Source of the DNA: a bacterium
Lineage (GTDB): Bacteria; Patescibacteriota; Doudnabacteria; UBA920; VMFF01
Length of the DNA: 43,098 bases
Reading direction: 5' to 3'
Assembly: GCA_027348385.1 (NCBI GenBank)
Contig: DAIEPO010000003.1
Coordinates: forward strand, 1 to 43,098
The translations under genes and the position numbers were made by a program. Position 1 is the first letter of the stretch. Each line of letters opens with the position of its first letter. Below are positions 1 through 6,161 of the stretch, piece by piece. The notes beneath the pieces were generated by a model that saw only the letters and a program-made list of their open reading frames with translations, searched no databases and was not told the DNA's origin.

Positions 1-11
1 TAGGCAGCGCA

Positions 12-49
12 AAAAAACAGGGAACCGGCAGGTTGTGCGGTTCCCTTTT
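12..49. terminator. Bidirectional hairpin terminator at the window edge
   Basis: An 8-bp perfect stem (GGGAACCG at 20-27, CGGTTCCC at 38-45) is preceded by a run of A and followed by TTTT, so it could stop transcription in both directions. It lies directly upstream of the truncated recombinase, so the recombinase N-terminal part cannot be encoded here. Confidence 0.6.
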
Positions 50-96
50 GCTTAGCCCATACTGCGCCTTAAGAGCGCGGCTTTTTCAATTTCTCT

Positions 97-657
97 TTGC
101 GGGTTTTTGTTTTTGAGCAGCTTTTTGTGGAATTGCTGGATAGTGTCACTCCTTCTCCAAAATATGAAAAGCTATTTAAAGCGGCGGTAATTAAAATATG
201 GAAAGATAATTACCACAAGTTTGATTTAGAGAATGCCCGGATCAGAAAAGAAATAGCGGTATTGGAGCAGGAGCGACAAAAAGTATTTGAACTTCATCGT
301 GACGGTAAATATAGCGATACAGAGTTCATTGAACAGAAACAATTGGTTAATGACCGCATAAATGCAAAACGCCTTCTGATCCAAGATAAAGCAGTTGAGG
401 AAATGGATATGGAAGAGGCGTTAAGCTATTGTTTTGATTTTGTTAGAAATACCGCTCAAACGTGGCTGGAGCTGGAACGTAATTATTCCGCACGTTTACG
501 CTTCCAAAAGAAAGTTGTAGCCGGAAATATAATGTTTGATGGAAGAAAGTTTGGAACTCCAGAATTGACCCGTGTTTACAGGATAAATCAGGAATACAAA
601 GGTAAGAAATCTTCTCTGGTAGCGCTACGGGGAATCGAACCCCGGTTACCAGGATGA
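97..657 (+). pseudogene. Truncated large serine recombinase (C-terminal part)
   Basis: This is the C-terminal part of a large serine recombinase of the kind that integrates mobile elements. The family signs are a charged coiled-coil (about residues 45-100) and a closing segment with LRFQKKVV and FGTPELTRVY. The catalytic resolvase domain and zinc ribbon are missing: the frame opens only at 73, just after a hairpin terminator, and the first usable start is a TTG at 97 with no convincing ribosome binding site. The last 13 residues (LVALRGIEPRLPG) are not recombinase sequence. They are translated from the antisense strand of tRNA-Glu, which suggests that the tRNA 3' end was the attachment site and supplied a new C-terminus on insertion. 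It is probably a dead remnant of an element that lay to the left. The family is fairly sure; its activity is doubtful. Confidence 0.75.
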
Positions 658-691
658 AAACCTGATGTCCTAGCCACTAGACGATAGCGCC
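617..691 (-). tRNA. tRNA-Glu (TTC)
   Basis: On the minus strand a full cloverleaf folds: acceptor GGCGCTA with TAGCGCT, anticodon stem TCAGG/CCTGG, loop TTTTCAT with anticodon TTC, T-loop TTCGATT, discriminator A at 620 and encoded CCA at 617-619. The first pair is G1-U72 rather than G-C, possibly a trace of recombination at this end. The 3' half overlaps the end of the recombinase remnant. Confidence 0.93.
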
Positions 692-756
692 ATAATCAAT
701 TTTACTGTTTGATTTTACCACATAGCCCTGCTTTTTTCAAGGGCTTTTAAAGCCCT

Positions 757-785
757 TTGGCTCACAAACAAACTTCTGCTAAACT
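757..785 (+). promoter_or_regulatory. trxB promoter
   Basis: TTGGCT (757-762), a 17-bp spacer and TAAACT (780-785), with TGC before the -10 as an extended -10. The predicted start near 792 leaves a 25-nt leader containing GGGAAGAG. A short palindrome, AAGGGCTTTTAAAGCCCTT (739-757), abuts the -35. Confidence 0.6.
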
Positions 786-816
786 ACATAAGCCATATAA
801 AAAAGGGAAGAGAAAC

Positions 817-1749
817 ATGAATGAAATTTTAAATACAGTCATAATTGGTTCTGGACCAGCAGGGCTTACAGCTGCAATCTATGCCTCTCGTGCTGAGCTA
901 AAACCTCTAGTTATAGCAGGGTTAAACCCAGGCGGACAGCTTATGCAAACAACTGAGATAGAGAACTACCCAGGTTTTGAAAACGGAATCATGGGGCCTG
1001 AGTTAATGCAAACCATGATTAGACAAGCTGAGAAGTTTGGAAGCAAGGTAATCTACGAAACAGTTGAAAGCATTGATTTCAAAGAACAACCATTCAAAGT
1101 TAAAACTGACAAAGCAGAATACCTAACAAAAACCGTTATCATTGCAATGGGTGCTGATGCTAACTGGTTAAATCTTCCTAACGAACAAAGACTCAGAGGC
1201 AAAGGCGTTTCAGCTTGTGCTACCTGCGATGGTTTCTTCTTCAAAAACAAAGAAGTCGCGGTTGTCGGAGGGGGCGATGCTGCTATGGAAGAGGCTAACT
1301 ATCTAACAAAGTTTGCCAACAAAGTAACAGTAATACATAGAAGCGATGAGTTTAGAGCATCAAAAATCATGCTAGCAAGAGCTCAAAGCAATCCAAAGAT
1401 TTCCTTCATCACCAATTCCTCGGTTATAGATGTCCTCGGAACAGATCATGTAGAAGGAGTTAAATTAAAGGATACCAAAACTGGTGCAGAAACAGATTTT
1501 AAAACCGACGGGGTATTCCTAGCGATCGGACATACCCCTAATACAAAGATTTTAGGTGGACAAATAGAGTTAGATGAAAAAAAATACGTTCTTGTAAAGA
1601 ACAACACCAGAACAAACATTGAAGGAGTCTTTGTAGCAGGGGACATCTCAGACCCAAGATACAGACAAGCAGTTTCTGCAGCAGGCGTTGGCGCTATGGC
1701 AGCACTAGATGTAGAGAAATATCTTGCTGAAAAAGAACTTAAGGAATAA
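817..1749 (+). CDS. trxB: Thioredoxin reductase
   Basis: This FAD flavoprotein passes electrons from NADPH to thioredoxin in the cytoplasm. The 310-residue length is normal. Visible motifs are the FAD-binding GSGPAG near the N-terminus, the redox-active CATC (CATCDG), the NADPH-binding GGGDAAMEEA, and the second FAD motif GVFVAGDISDPRYRQA, where the common GDV is GDI. The start is ATG at 817 because GGGAAGAG lies 6-8 nt upstream; the frame is open to 757, but that stretch holds the promoter and its translation does not look like the family. It is a single-gene unit between its own promoter and a palindromic terminator shared with the RNA on the other strand. The call is confident. Confidence 0.96.
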   Translation: MNEILNTVIIGSGPAGLTAAIYASRAELKPLVIAGLNPGGQLMQTTEIENYPGFENGIMGPELMQTMIRQAEKFGSKVIYETVESIDFKEQPFKVKTDKAEYLTKTVIIAMGADANWLNLPNEQRLRGKGVSACATCDGFFFKNKEVAVVGGGDAAMEEANYLTKFANKVTVIHRSDEFRASKIMLARAQSNPKISFITNSSVIDVLGTDHVEGVKLKDTKTGAETDFKTDGVFLAIGHTPNTKILGGQIELDEKKYVLVKNNTRTNIEGVFVAGDISDPRYRQAVSAAGVGAMAALDVEKYLAEKELKE

Positions 1750-1750
1750 A

Positions 1751-1778
1751 TAAAGACCCTGGAATTCCAGGGTCTTTA
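1751..1778. terminator. Perfect palindromic terminator shared by trxB and the tRNA-like RNA
   Basis: A 28-nt perfect palindrome (TAAAGACCCTGG and its mirror, centred on AATT) has A and T runs on its two sides. It ends trxB on the plus strand and the tRNA-like RNA on the minus strand. Confidence 0.85.
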
Positions 1779-1914
1779 ATACGGGAACAGTGCTTTATTC
1801 GACACTCGTATTTTAACAAAGTATGATTACTTGTCAAAATTGATGGTGGAGGTGACCGGATTTGCACCGGCATCGCTTAATGTCGAATAAAGCTTAGGAA
1901 CTATTCCCACCCCC
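1779..1914 (-). ncRNA. tRNA-like RNA 1 with self-complementary 3' tail
   Basis: Read on the minus strand from 1914, GGGGGTG pairs with CACCTCC to form a 7-bp acceptor stem, followed by discriminator A and encoded CCA (1844-1846). A T-arm GCCGG-TGCAAAT-CCGGT is present. The acceptor has a G3-U70 wobble and A73, the identity set used by alanyl-tRNA synthetase. Only 36 nt separate acceptor and T-arm, and they form no normal D or anticodon arm; the clearest element is a small GGAA-TAG-TTCC hairpin. After CCA comes a hairpin (TTTTGACA with TGTTAAAA), then TGTCGAATAAAGC (complement at 1792-1804), a perfect complement of the body segment at 1881-1893. The next nine bases also match GGGAATAGT in the body, with one G-U pair. 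The terminator at 1751-1778 follows. It is not a standard tRNA or a full tmRNA. RNA 2 at 21425-21568 has the same design. Confidence 0.6.
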
Positions 1915-1974
1915 ACTTAATGATATATACTCAAAATTTATTAAATAATCATTAGAAATATATTAAGACATAAT

Positions 1975-2000
1975 TAAAACCCCAGCAACCTGGGGTTTTA
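1975..2000. terminator. Terminator of the rpsF-ssb-rpsR-efp operon
   Basis: Stem TAAAACCCCAG / CTGGGGTTTTA with a 4-nt loop; A and T runs on both sides make it usable in either direction. It lies 60 nt past the efp stop. Confidence 0.85.
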
Positions 2001-2047
2001 ATATAGGAAATAGCTATCCCGCTTCGACACTTACATTTTAAATAAAG
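1993..2047 (-). repeat. Diverged copy of the tRNA-like RNA tail in the efp 3' UTR
   Basis: Positions 1993-2047 resemble 1771-1826: half of a terminator, TTTAATAnnGGAAAnAG, TTCGACACT, then ATTTTAA and AAAGGTA in the same order. One copy is the 3' tail of tRNA-like RNA 1, the other the 3' untranslated end of efp mRNA. The alignment was made by eye, about 70 percent identical over its best 35 positions. Confidence 0.5.
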
Positions 2048-2060
2048 GTATCTTGAAAGT

Positions 2061-2627
2061 CTAGTTGTTTGCTCGTTCTACGTATTCTGCTGACCTTGTA
2101 TCTATCCTCAACACATCTCCTTCTTTAATAAACATCGGAGCTTGAACTACTAAGCCAGTTTCTAAGGTTACAGGTTTTGTAACGCTGCCTGCTGAGTTTC
2201 CTGTGATTCCTGGAGGAGCTTCAACTACCTTAAGCTCTACTTTGACTGGTAGATCAATTGAAACAGGATTGCCGTTGTAGCGAAGGACTGTTACTTCCAT
2301 GCCCTCTTTCAAGAAGTTTTCTTGTTCTGCAGTAACATCCTTTGGTAAGTCTATAGTTTCAAAAGTTTCTTGATTCATGAAATGCGTTCCAGAATCATCA
2401 GCATAGAGAAAATTAGCTCTTTCTCTAGCAACGTCTGCTTCATCAATCTTTTCACCAAACTTAAAGGAATACTCTAAAACTTTTCCGGAGATAATATGCT
2501 TTAGTTTAGTTTGCATGACTGGTTTACGCTGTGCGGTGCGCATACGGTTAGACCAGATTACTTGGTAAGGCTCGCCGTTTAAAGACAAGACCAAACCCAA
2601 TTTTACGTCAGAGATATCTAATGACAT
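2061..2627 (-). CDS. efp: Elongation factor P
   Basis: EF-P binds the ribosome between the P and E sites and relieves stalling at polyproline stretches. The 188 residues cover the usual three beta-barrel domains: an N-terminal KOW-like domain starting LGLVLSLNGEPYQVI, then two OB-like domains ending with VVQAPMFIKEGDVLRIDTRSAEYVER. Spacing and AAGGAAAGAACA before the ATG support the start. It is the last gene of rpsF-ssb-rpsR-efp, 20 nt after rpsR. The tip of the first domain reads RTAQRKPVMQTKL instead of the PGKGQ type seen in E. coli, so the modified lysine position is not conserved in its usual context. The identification is confident; the modification state is unknown. Confidence 0.96.
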   Translation of the reverse strand: MSLDISDVKLGLVLSLNGEPYQVIWSNRMRTAQRKPVMQTKLKHIISGKVLEYSFKFGEKIDEADVARERANFLYADDSGTHFMNQETFETIDLPKDVTAEQENFLKEGMEVTVLRYNGNPVSIDLPVKVELKVVEAPPGITGNSAGSVTKPVTLETGLVVQAPMFIKEGDVLRIDTRSAEYVERANN

Positions 2628-2647
2628 TGTTCTTTCCTTGTTATGAA

Positions 2648-2863
2648 TTAGCTAGCGATGAAAGGCAACAATGCCATGTGGCGGGCGCGTTTTAATGCGG
2701 CTGTTACCATTCTTTGATGCTTCGGGCAGGTGCCAGTTTTGTTGTGAGACAAAATCTTTGCATGTGGGGACATGAAGCGACGTAAGGTTTGAGTATCCTT
2801 GTAGTCAACTACATTAACCTTGTTGCTGCAAAAGAAGCAGGTTTTTTTTGGTTGTGGTTGCAT
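2648..2863 (-). CDS. rpsR: Ribosomal protein S18
   Basis: S18 binds the central domain of 16S rRNA as a pair with S6. The 71-residue protein contains the family core DYKDTQTLRRFMSPHAKIL and the closing RMVTAALKRARHMALLPF. It has CFFC near the N-terminus and a later cysteine, suggesting the zinc-binding form of S18. It sits 7 nt downstream of ssb in the classic rpsF-ssb-rpsR order. Confidence 0.96.
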   Translation of the reverse strand: MQPQPKKTCFFCSNKVNVVDYKDTQTLRRFMSPHAKILSHNKTGTCPKHQRMVTAALKRARHMALLPFIAS

Positions 2864-2870
2864 ATGTTAA

Positions 2871-3326
2871 TTAAAATGGAATATCTTCAACCGAGATTTC
2901 TTCTTCCCCCGGTTGTTCTTGATTAATAGTTGGAACTTGTTCTAAAGAGCTTTCAAAATCACTTTTGGAAGGAGTGCCAGCACTTGCTGGAGCAGAGCCT
3001 TTAGAATCTAGCATGATCATGTTTTCTAAAACAATCTCAGTGCGGTTTTTCTTGGTACCGTCTTGGGCATCCCAGGATCTGGTTTGAATCCTGCCTTCAA
3101 CATAGACTCGGCTTCCTTTTTTCAAATATTGGCTAGCAATTTCTGCTAGTTTTCTCCAGGCAACAATATTGTGGTATTCAACCTGTTCTTGTTTACCACC
3201 AGTTGGACTGTTGTAAACATAATTAGTTGCGATTGAAAAAGAACAAACATTTGTGCCTTGTGGCGTGGTTCGCAATTCTGGATCGCGAGTCAGTCTACCG
3301 ATTATTAACGCTTTGTTTAAATCCAT
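2871..3326 (-). CDS. ssb: Single-stranded DNA-binding protein
   Basis: SSB coats single-stranded DNA during replication and repair and recruits partner proteins. The first 105 residues form the OB-fold: NKALIIGRLTRDPELRTT, then FSIATNY, WRKLAEIASQYLKKGSRVYVEGRIQTRSW and a final strand. A flexible Ser/Pro/Glu-rich linker follows, and the acidic tail ends VEDIPF, which matches the DIPF tip that contacts other repair and replication proteins. Length 151 is typical. It lies between rpsF and rpsR in the same operon. Confidence 0.96.
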   Translation of the reverse strand: MDLNKALIIGRLTRDPELRTTPQGTNVCSFSIATNYVYNSPTGGKQEQVEYHNIVAWRKLAEIASQYLKKGSRVYVEGRIQTRSWDAQDGTKKNRTEIVLENMIMLDSKGSAPASAGTPSKSDFESSLEQVPTINQEQPGEEEISVEDIPF

Positions 3327-3356
3327 AGTTTTTCCGCTTTAGCGGCCTTTTAATGA

Positions 3357-3806
3357 TTAAACGTTTTTTAGGTCTTCGGTTAAAGCTTCTTCAATCTTCT
3401 GATCCAAGTTTTCAGGAGTTACTTCGCTACCTTCTGCAACTGGTGCAGTTTTTGCGCGCTCGCTTCTGTTCTTGTTCATCTTCTCTTGAGCAATCTCGTC
3501 TTTTTCTTTACGAGCAATATCCTCATCGATGTTTATGATAAGGTGGCGGACAAGATCAGGAGTTGTTCTGAGCTTGGCATCAAACTCATTGATTTTTGCA
3601 CCCGGCATTTCAAAAGTAACGCCTGCGTAAAAACCGTTCTTGGTTTTCTTAATTGGATAGGCGAGCTTCTTCTTGCCCATCAAATCTTCTCGAATTACCT
3701 TGCCTTCGTAGTTCGATATAAACGATAAAACCCCATCAGTTACTGTGGGGATTTGGTCATCGGAAACTGTTGATGCAACAATGTACATCAATTCATACTT
3801 TGGCAT
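3357..3806 (-). CDS. rpsF: Ribosomal protein S6
   Basis: S6 binds 16S rRNA together with S18. The fold signature is MPKYELMYIVAS at the N-terminus and later DLVRHLIINID; an acidic/Lys-rich tail (about residues 100-149) extends beyond the common 95-100 residue core, as in many CPR homologs. ATG at 3806 is preferred over an in-frame TTG at 3815, because AAAGGA stands 11 nt before the ATG but only 2-3 nt from the TTG. It is the first gene of the operon, behind a strong promoter and a structured leader. Confidence 0.93.
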   Translation of the reverse strand: MPKYELMYIVASTVSDDQIPTVTDGVLSFISNYEGKVIREDLMGKKKLAYPIKKTKNGFYAGVTFEMPGAKINEFDAKLRTTPDLVRHLIINIDEDIARKEKDEIAQEKMNKNRSERAKTAPVAEGSEVTPENLDQKIEEALTEDLKNV

Positions 3807-3831
3807 GATGATCAAATTCCTTTCTCATCAT

Positions 3832-3855
3832 CATCCGAAACTAATTGTTCGGACG
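3832..3855 (-). promoter_or_regulatory. Leader hairpin upstream of rpsF, possible S6:S18 autoregulatory site
   Basis: In the transcript CGTCCGAAC pairs with GTTTCGGATG across a short AT loop, with one bulged T, directly before the S6 ribosome binding site. The S6-S18 pair is known to bind a leader hairpin with a CCG element in other bacteria; a CCG is present here, but the match to that motif is only suggestive. Confidence 0.35.
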
Positions 3856-3880
3856 AATATTAATATTGATTTGTAAGAGG

Positions 3881-3909
3881 AGTATACCAAAAACCCGCTA
3901 TTTTTGCAA
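3881..3909 (-). promoter_or_regulatory. Promoter of the rpsF operon
   Basis: On the minus strand TTGCAA (3904-3909), a 17-bp spacer, then TATACT (3881-3886). The expected leader is about 70 nt and holds the hairpin at 3832-3855. Confidence 0.75.
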
Positions 3910-3986
3910 GACCCTAAAGAAGCCTTAACTTAGTCCTACTATGTATACTCCAGAAGCATTAAATCTTCGTTAAATATATATTAAAC

Positions 3987-4325
3987 TTATTCTTTAATTA
4001 ACCCGCGCCTTTTAGCTTCCTGATACAGACAGTCATAGAAAACCGTGCTTTTTGCCCAGTTACCCATGCTACTAAACTTGATCTTAGACATGATTTCATT
4101 ATCCTGAAAATGATCAATCATAGTTTCGTAAGCTTTTGCTTGCCTTGCTTTTTCAAAATCATCAGGCATGTAGATTTTTAAAGCCTCAAGCATGGTAGCA
4201 AGATGCTCTGGAGAAATTTCAGTAACTAACTCATTCTCATCTGCTTCAGTTGGTCCTAACTCAGAATCTGGATTTTCTTGATCAGGTCCATGCCACTGTC
4301 CAGGAAACTTTAAAATATCACCCAT
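3987..4325 (-). CDS. Small acidic protein of unknown function downstream of ychF
   Basis: I do not recognise this 112-residue protein. The first 35 residues are acidic and probably disordered; residues 36-112 look helical, with EHLATMLEALKIYMPDDFEKARQAKAYETMIDHF followed by a basic end (YQEAKRRGLIKE). No membrane segment, signal peptide or metal-binding motif is seen. It starts 4 nt after the ychF stop and so is very likely co-transcribed with it. Base composition and codon use match the AT-rich neighbours, which supports a resident gene. Confidence 0.75.
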   Translation of the reverse strand: MGDILKFPGQWHGPDQENPDSELGPTEADENELVTEISPEHLATMLEALKIYMPDDFEKARQAKAYETMIDHFQDNEIMSKIKFSSMGNWAKSTVFYDCLYQEAKRRGLIKE

Positions 4326-4329
4326 AAAT

Positions 4330-5388
4330 TTAAACGTTAAATCTAAAGTGCACTACATCACCATCTTGCAGGAGATATTCTTTTCCTTCAAGTCTAAGCC
4401 AACCCTTGTCGCGAGCAACACCATAACCACCAGCTTCTAAAAGTTTGTCCCAGGAAATTACTTCTGCACGTATAAAGCCTTTTTCAAAATCAGTATGAAT
4501 AATGCCTGCGCCTTGTGGGGCTTTAGTACCTAAAGGACAGGTCCAAGCTTTAGATTCCTTTGGTCCTGCAGTTATGAAAGTAATTAATCCTAAAGTCTTG
4601 TAGGCTGCGCGTATAATCTTGTCCAACCCAGATTCAGTCATACCGAGCTCTTTGAGATATTCATCTCTTTCAGCATCAGGTAATTCTGCAAGCTCGCTTT
4701 CAATCTTAGCTGAAATTGGGATAAAGGAAGAGTCTTTAAACTTAGCAACCTCTGTTTCAGCAACATTAGCAACATACAAAAATGGTTTTGTTGTTAAAAG
4801 TTGTAATTCTTTTACAGCTTTAGTTTCTTCTTCTGTTAAAACTGCTTCACTGGCACGAGTTCCTTCTGCTAAAACCCTTTGATATTTTTCCAAAGCAGCT
4901 TTCTTAACTAGAGCCTCTCGATTGTTTCCTTGCTTTGCATCCTTAGAGGCTGCTTCTAATCTTTTACCAACTGTTTCTAAATCAGCAAGGGCTAATTCAA
5001 TGCTAATGACATCAACATCGCGTTTTGGATCAACTCCACCTGAAACATGAATAATGTTCTTGTCTTCAAAAAAACGAACAACTTCTAAAATAGCATCAAC
5101 TTCTCTGATGTTTGCTAAAAATTTGTTTCCTAAACCCTCTCCTTTATGTGCTCCGGAAACCAACCCTGCAATATCTACAAACTCTATTACTGTCGGAACA
5201 ATTTTTTCAGAGTTTTCTAAAGCAGCTAGTTTTTCTAAACGCTCATCAGGAACAGCCACAACTCCAACATTTGGATCAATCGTAGCAAAAGGGTAGTTTG
5301 CTGCTTCTACCTTACTTTTTGTAATTGCATTAAACAGTGTTGACTTGCCGACATTTGGTAAACCAACGATTCCGATTTTAAATGACAT
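4330..5388 (-). CDS. ychF: Ribosome-associated ATPase YchF/OLA1
   Basis: YchF is an Obg-family P-loop protein that binds ribosomes and prefers ATP. The P-loop GLPNVGKST is at residues 9-17, followed by the ANYPFATIDPNVG switch region, the DIAGLVSGAHKGEGLGN switch II segment, a helical hairpin and a C-terminal TGS domain ending KEYLLQDGDVVHFRFNV. I place the start at the ATG at 5388 (352 residues), not at the longer in-frame opening near 5460, because TATAAT ends exactly 6 nt before this ATG and the family starts with MSFKIGIVG. The mRNA would therefore be leaderless. An unknown small gene follows in the same unit. Confidence 0.94.
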   Translation of the reverse strand: MSFKIGIVGLPNVGKSTLFNAITKSKVEAANYPFATIDPNVGVVAVPDERLEKLAALENSEKIVPTVIEFVDIAGLVSGAHKGEGLGNKFLANIREVDAILEVVRFFEDKNIIHVSGGVDPKRDVDVISIELALADLETVGKRLEAASKDAKQGNNREALVKKAALEKYQRVLAEGTRASEAVLTEEETKAVKELQLLTTKPFLYVANVAETEVAKFKDSSFIPISAKIESELAELPDAERDEYLKELGMTESGLDKIIRAAYKTLGLITFITAGPKESKAWTCPLGTKAPQGAGIIHTDFEKGFIRAEVISWDKLLEAGGYGVARDKGWLRLEGKEYLLQDGDVVHFRFNV

Positions 5389-5394
5389 GCGCAT

Positions 5395-5423
5395 ATTATA
5401 CTTAAAAAACGACCTAAAATCAA
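5395..5423 (-). promoter_or_regulatory. ychF promoter placing the transcript start at the ATG
   Basis: TTGATT (5418-5423), a 17-bp spacer and TATAAT (5395-5400). Six bases lie between TATAAT and the ATG at 5388, so transcription should begin on or next to its A, leaving no leader. Confidence 0.75.
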
Positions 5424-5436
5424 TGTGATTAGGGCT

Positions 5437-5465
5437 TTGCTTTTTTTGTTTAAGTGACATAGAAT
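5437..5465 (+). promoter_or_regulatory. Promoter of the first GC-rich island
   Basis: TTGCTT (5437-5442), 17 bp, TAGAAT (5460-5465) on the plus strand, divergent from the ychF promoter and placed exactly where the base composition changes from AT-rich to GC-rich. Confidence 0.5.
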
Positions 5466-5503
5466 GAGCCTACGAAGTACAGTTTTCACCCCAGACGCGC
5501 GAG

Positions 5504-5704
5504 GTGACGCAGTGCGACTACCGGTTCGACGGGTCAGCGGGACGTTTCAGGGCATTCGTCAGCCCCAACCCAGGGGTTGGCGGAAGTATCCTGGACCCCA
5601 ACAGCGAAGACAGCGCCGGGTGGACCAAGACAACAACAAGCGGAGGATTTGCGTGCAAGAAGGATTGCGCCATCTTTCCGCCCTTGTTGTTTCCCGGGCG
5701 GTAG
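5504..5704 (+). CDS. Short GC-rich open frame, unknown
   Basis: A 66-residue frame begins with GTG; no family is recognised. It contains four cysteines and a Gly/Ser/Thr-rich middle. Roughly 70 percent of its third codon positions are G or C, and the composition looks protein-like, but there is no clear ribosome binding site. It overlaps the next frame by 52 nt; the ribosome binding site of that gene lies inside it, so the two could be translationally coupled. It could also be chance in a GC-rich leader. Confidence 0.4.
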   Translation: MTQCDYRFDGSAGRFRAFVSPNPGVGGSILDPNSEDSAGWTKTTTSGGFACKKDCAIFPPLLFPGR

Positions 5705-6003
5705 AACAGATTCTCCGCTCCCTCAGCACGCCGTACATGCTAAGGAGCAGGCAGTGCCTGATCAAGTATCTCAAGGCCAACTGCCCGAGGATCTCTCGGC
5801 CGTACCAGATGGTCATCTCGGATGCTGAACCCGATCCCGCAAGCAGTGACCTGGTCTGTATCTCGATCCAGTTTTACCCCGACCGTTTCAGTCGTAGTCG
5901 GAGGAGCTGTCTCGATGTCAGCGGGACGCTGAGTTTCAGCGCAATCGTCTCGAGTGCGTTCGATTCCCGGCGGCTCCGTCACCAGAACCGCCTCGCTTCC
6001 TAG
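5653..6003 (+). CDS. GC-rich small basic protein, unknown
   Basis: A 116-residue protein of no recognised family. The start is GTG at 5653, chosen because GGAGG (5642-5646) sits 6 nt upstream; the frame is open further up to 5464, but that part has no such site. The sequence is arginine-rich with a helical N-terminal half (LRHLSALVVSRAVEQILRSL) and a middle with strand-like stretches (DLVCISIQFYPDRF). No signal peptide or membrane segment is evident. A GC-rich hairpin terminator follows 14 nt after the stop. Composition and ribosome binding site differ sharply from the AT-rich core genes and suggest horizontal acquisition. Confidence 0.6.
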   Translation: MQEGLRHLSALVVSRAVEQILRSLSTPYMLRSRQCLIKYLKANCPRISRPYQMVISDAEPDPASSDLVCISIQFYPDRFSRSRRSCLDVSGTLSFSAIVSSAFDSRRLRHQNRLAS

Positions 6004-6016
6004 CACAACCAACCCA

Positions 6017-6051
6017 GAGAGGGCTGCGGACAACACGTCTGCAGCCCTCTC
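6017..6051 (+). terminator. GC-rich hairpin terminator after the first island gene
   Basis: An 11-bp stem GAGAGGGCTGC / GCAGCCCTCTC with a 13-nt loop follows the stop at 6003. The T tract is poor (GCCATTTGT). Confidence 0.65.
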
Positions 6052-6061
6052 GCCATTTGTA

Positions 6062-6090
6062 TTGACCAAGTTTGAGTTTAGGAATAATAT
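6062..6090 (+). promoter_or_regulatory. Promoter of the 6162 gene
   Basis: TTGACC (6062-6067), 17 bp, TAATAT (6085-6090) in a short AT-rich gap between two GC-rich units. The predicted leader is about 65 nt and contains AGGAGG near 6137. Confidence 0.65.
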
Positions 6091-6161
6091 ATCTTTAAGT
6101 TTCAAACGGGCTTTAATTACCCACCCAAACCATACAGGAGGATATTACTAAGGTTTAATAA

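Noticed and set aside
1844-1914. An ordinary tRNA gene
   Set aside because: Acceptor and T-arm are good, but only 36 nt lie between them, with no standard D or anticodon arm; the T-loop is TGCAAAT, and the anticodon region has a perfect complement in the 3' tail.
5740-6105. A 121-residue open frame on the minus strand of the first GC-rich island
   Set aside because: It has no ribosome binding site and runs through the terminator hairpin at 6017-6051. The plus-strand gene at 5653 has a clear GGAGG and better context; long antisense frames are common in GC-rich DNA.
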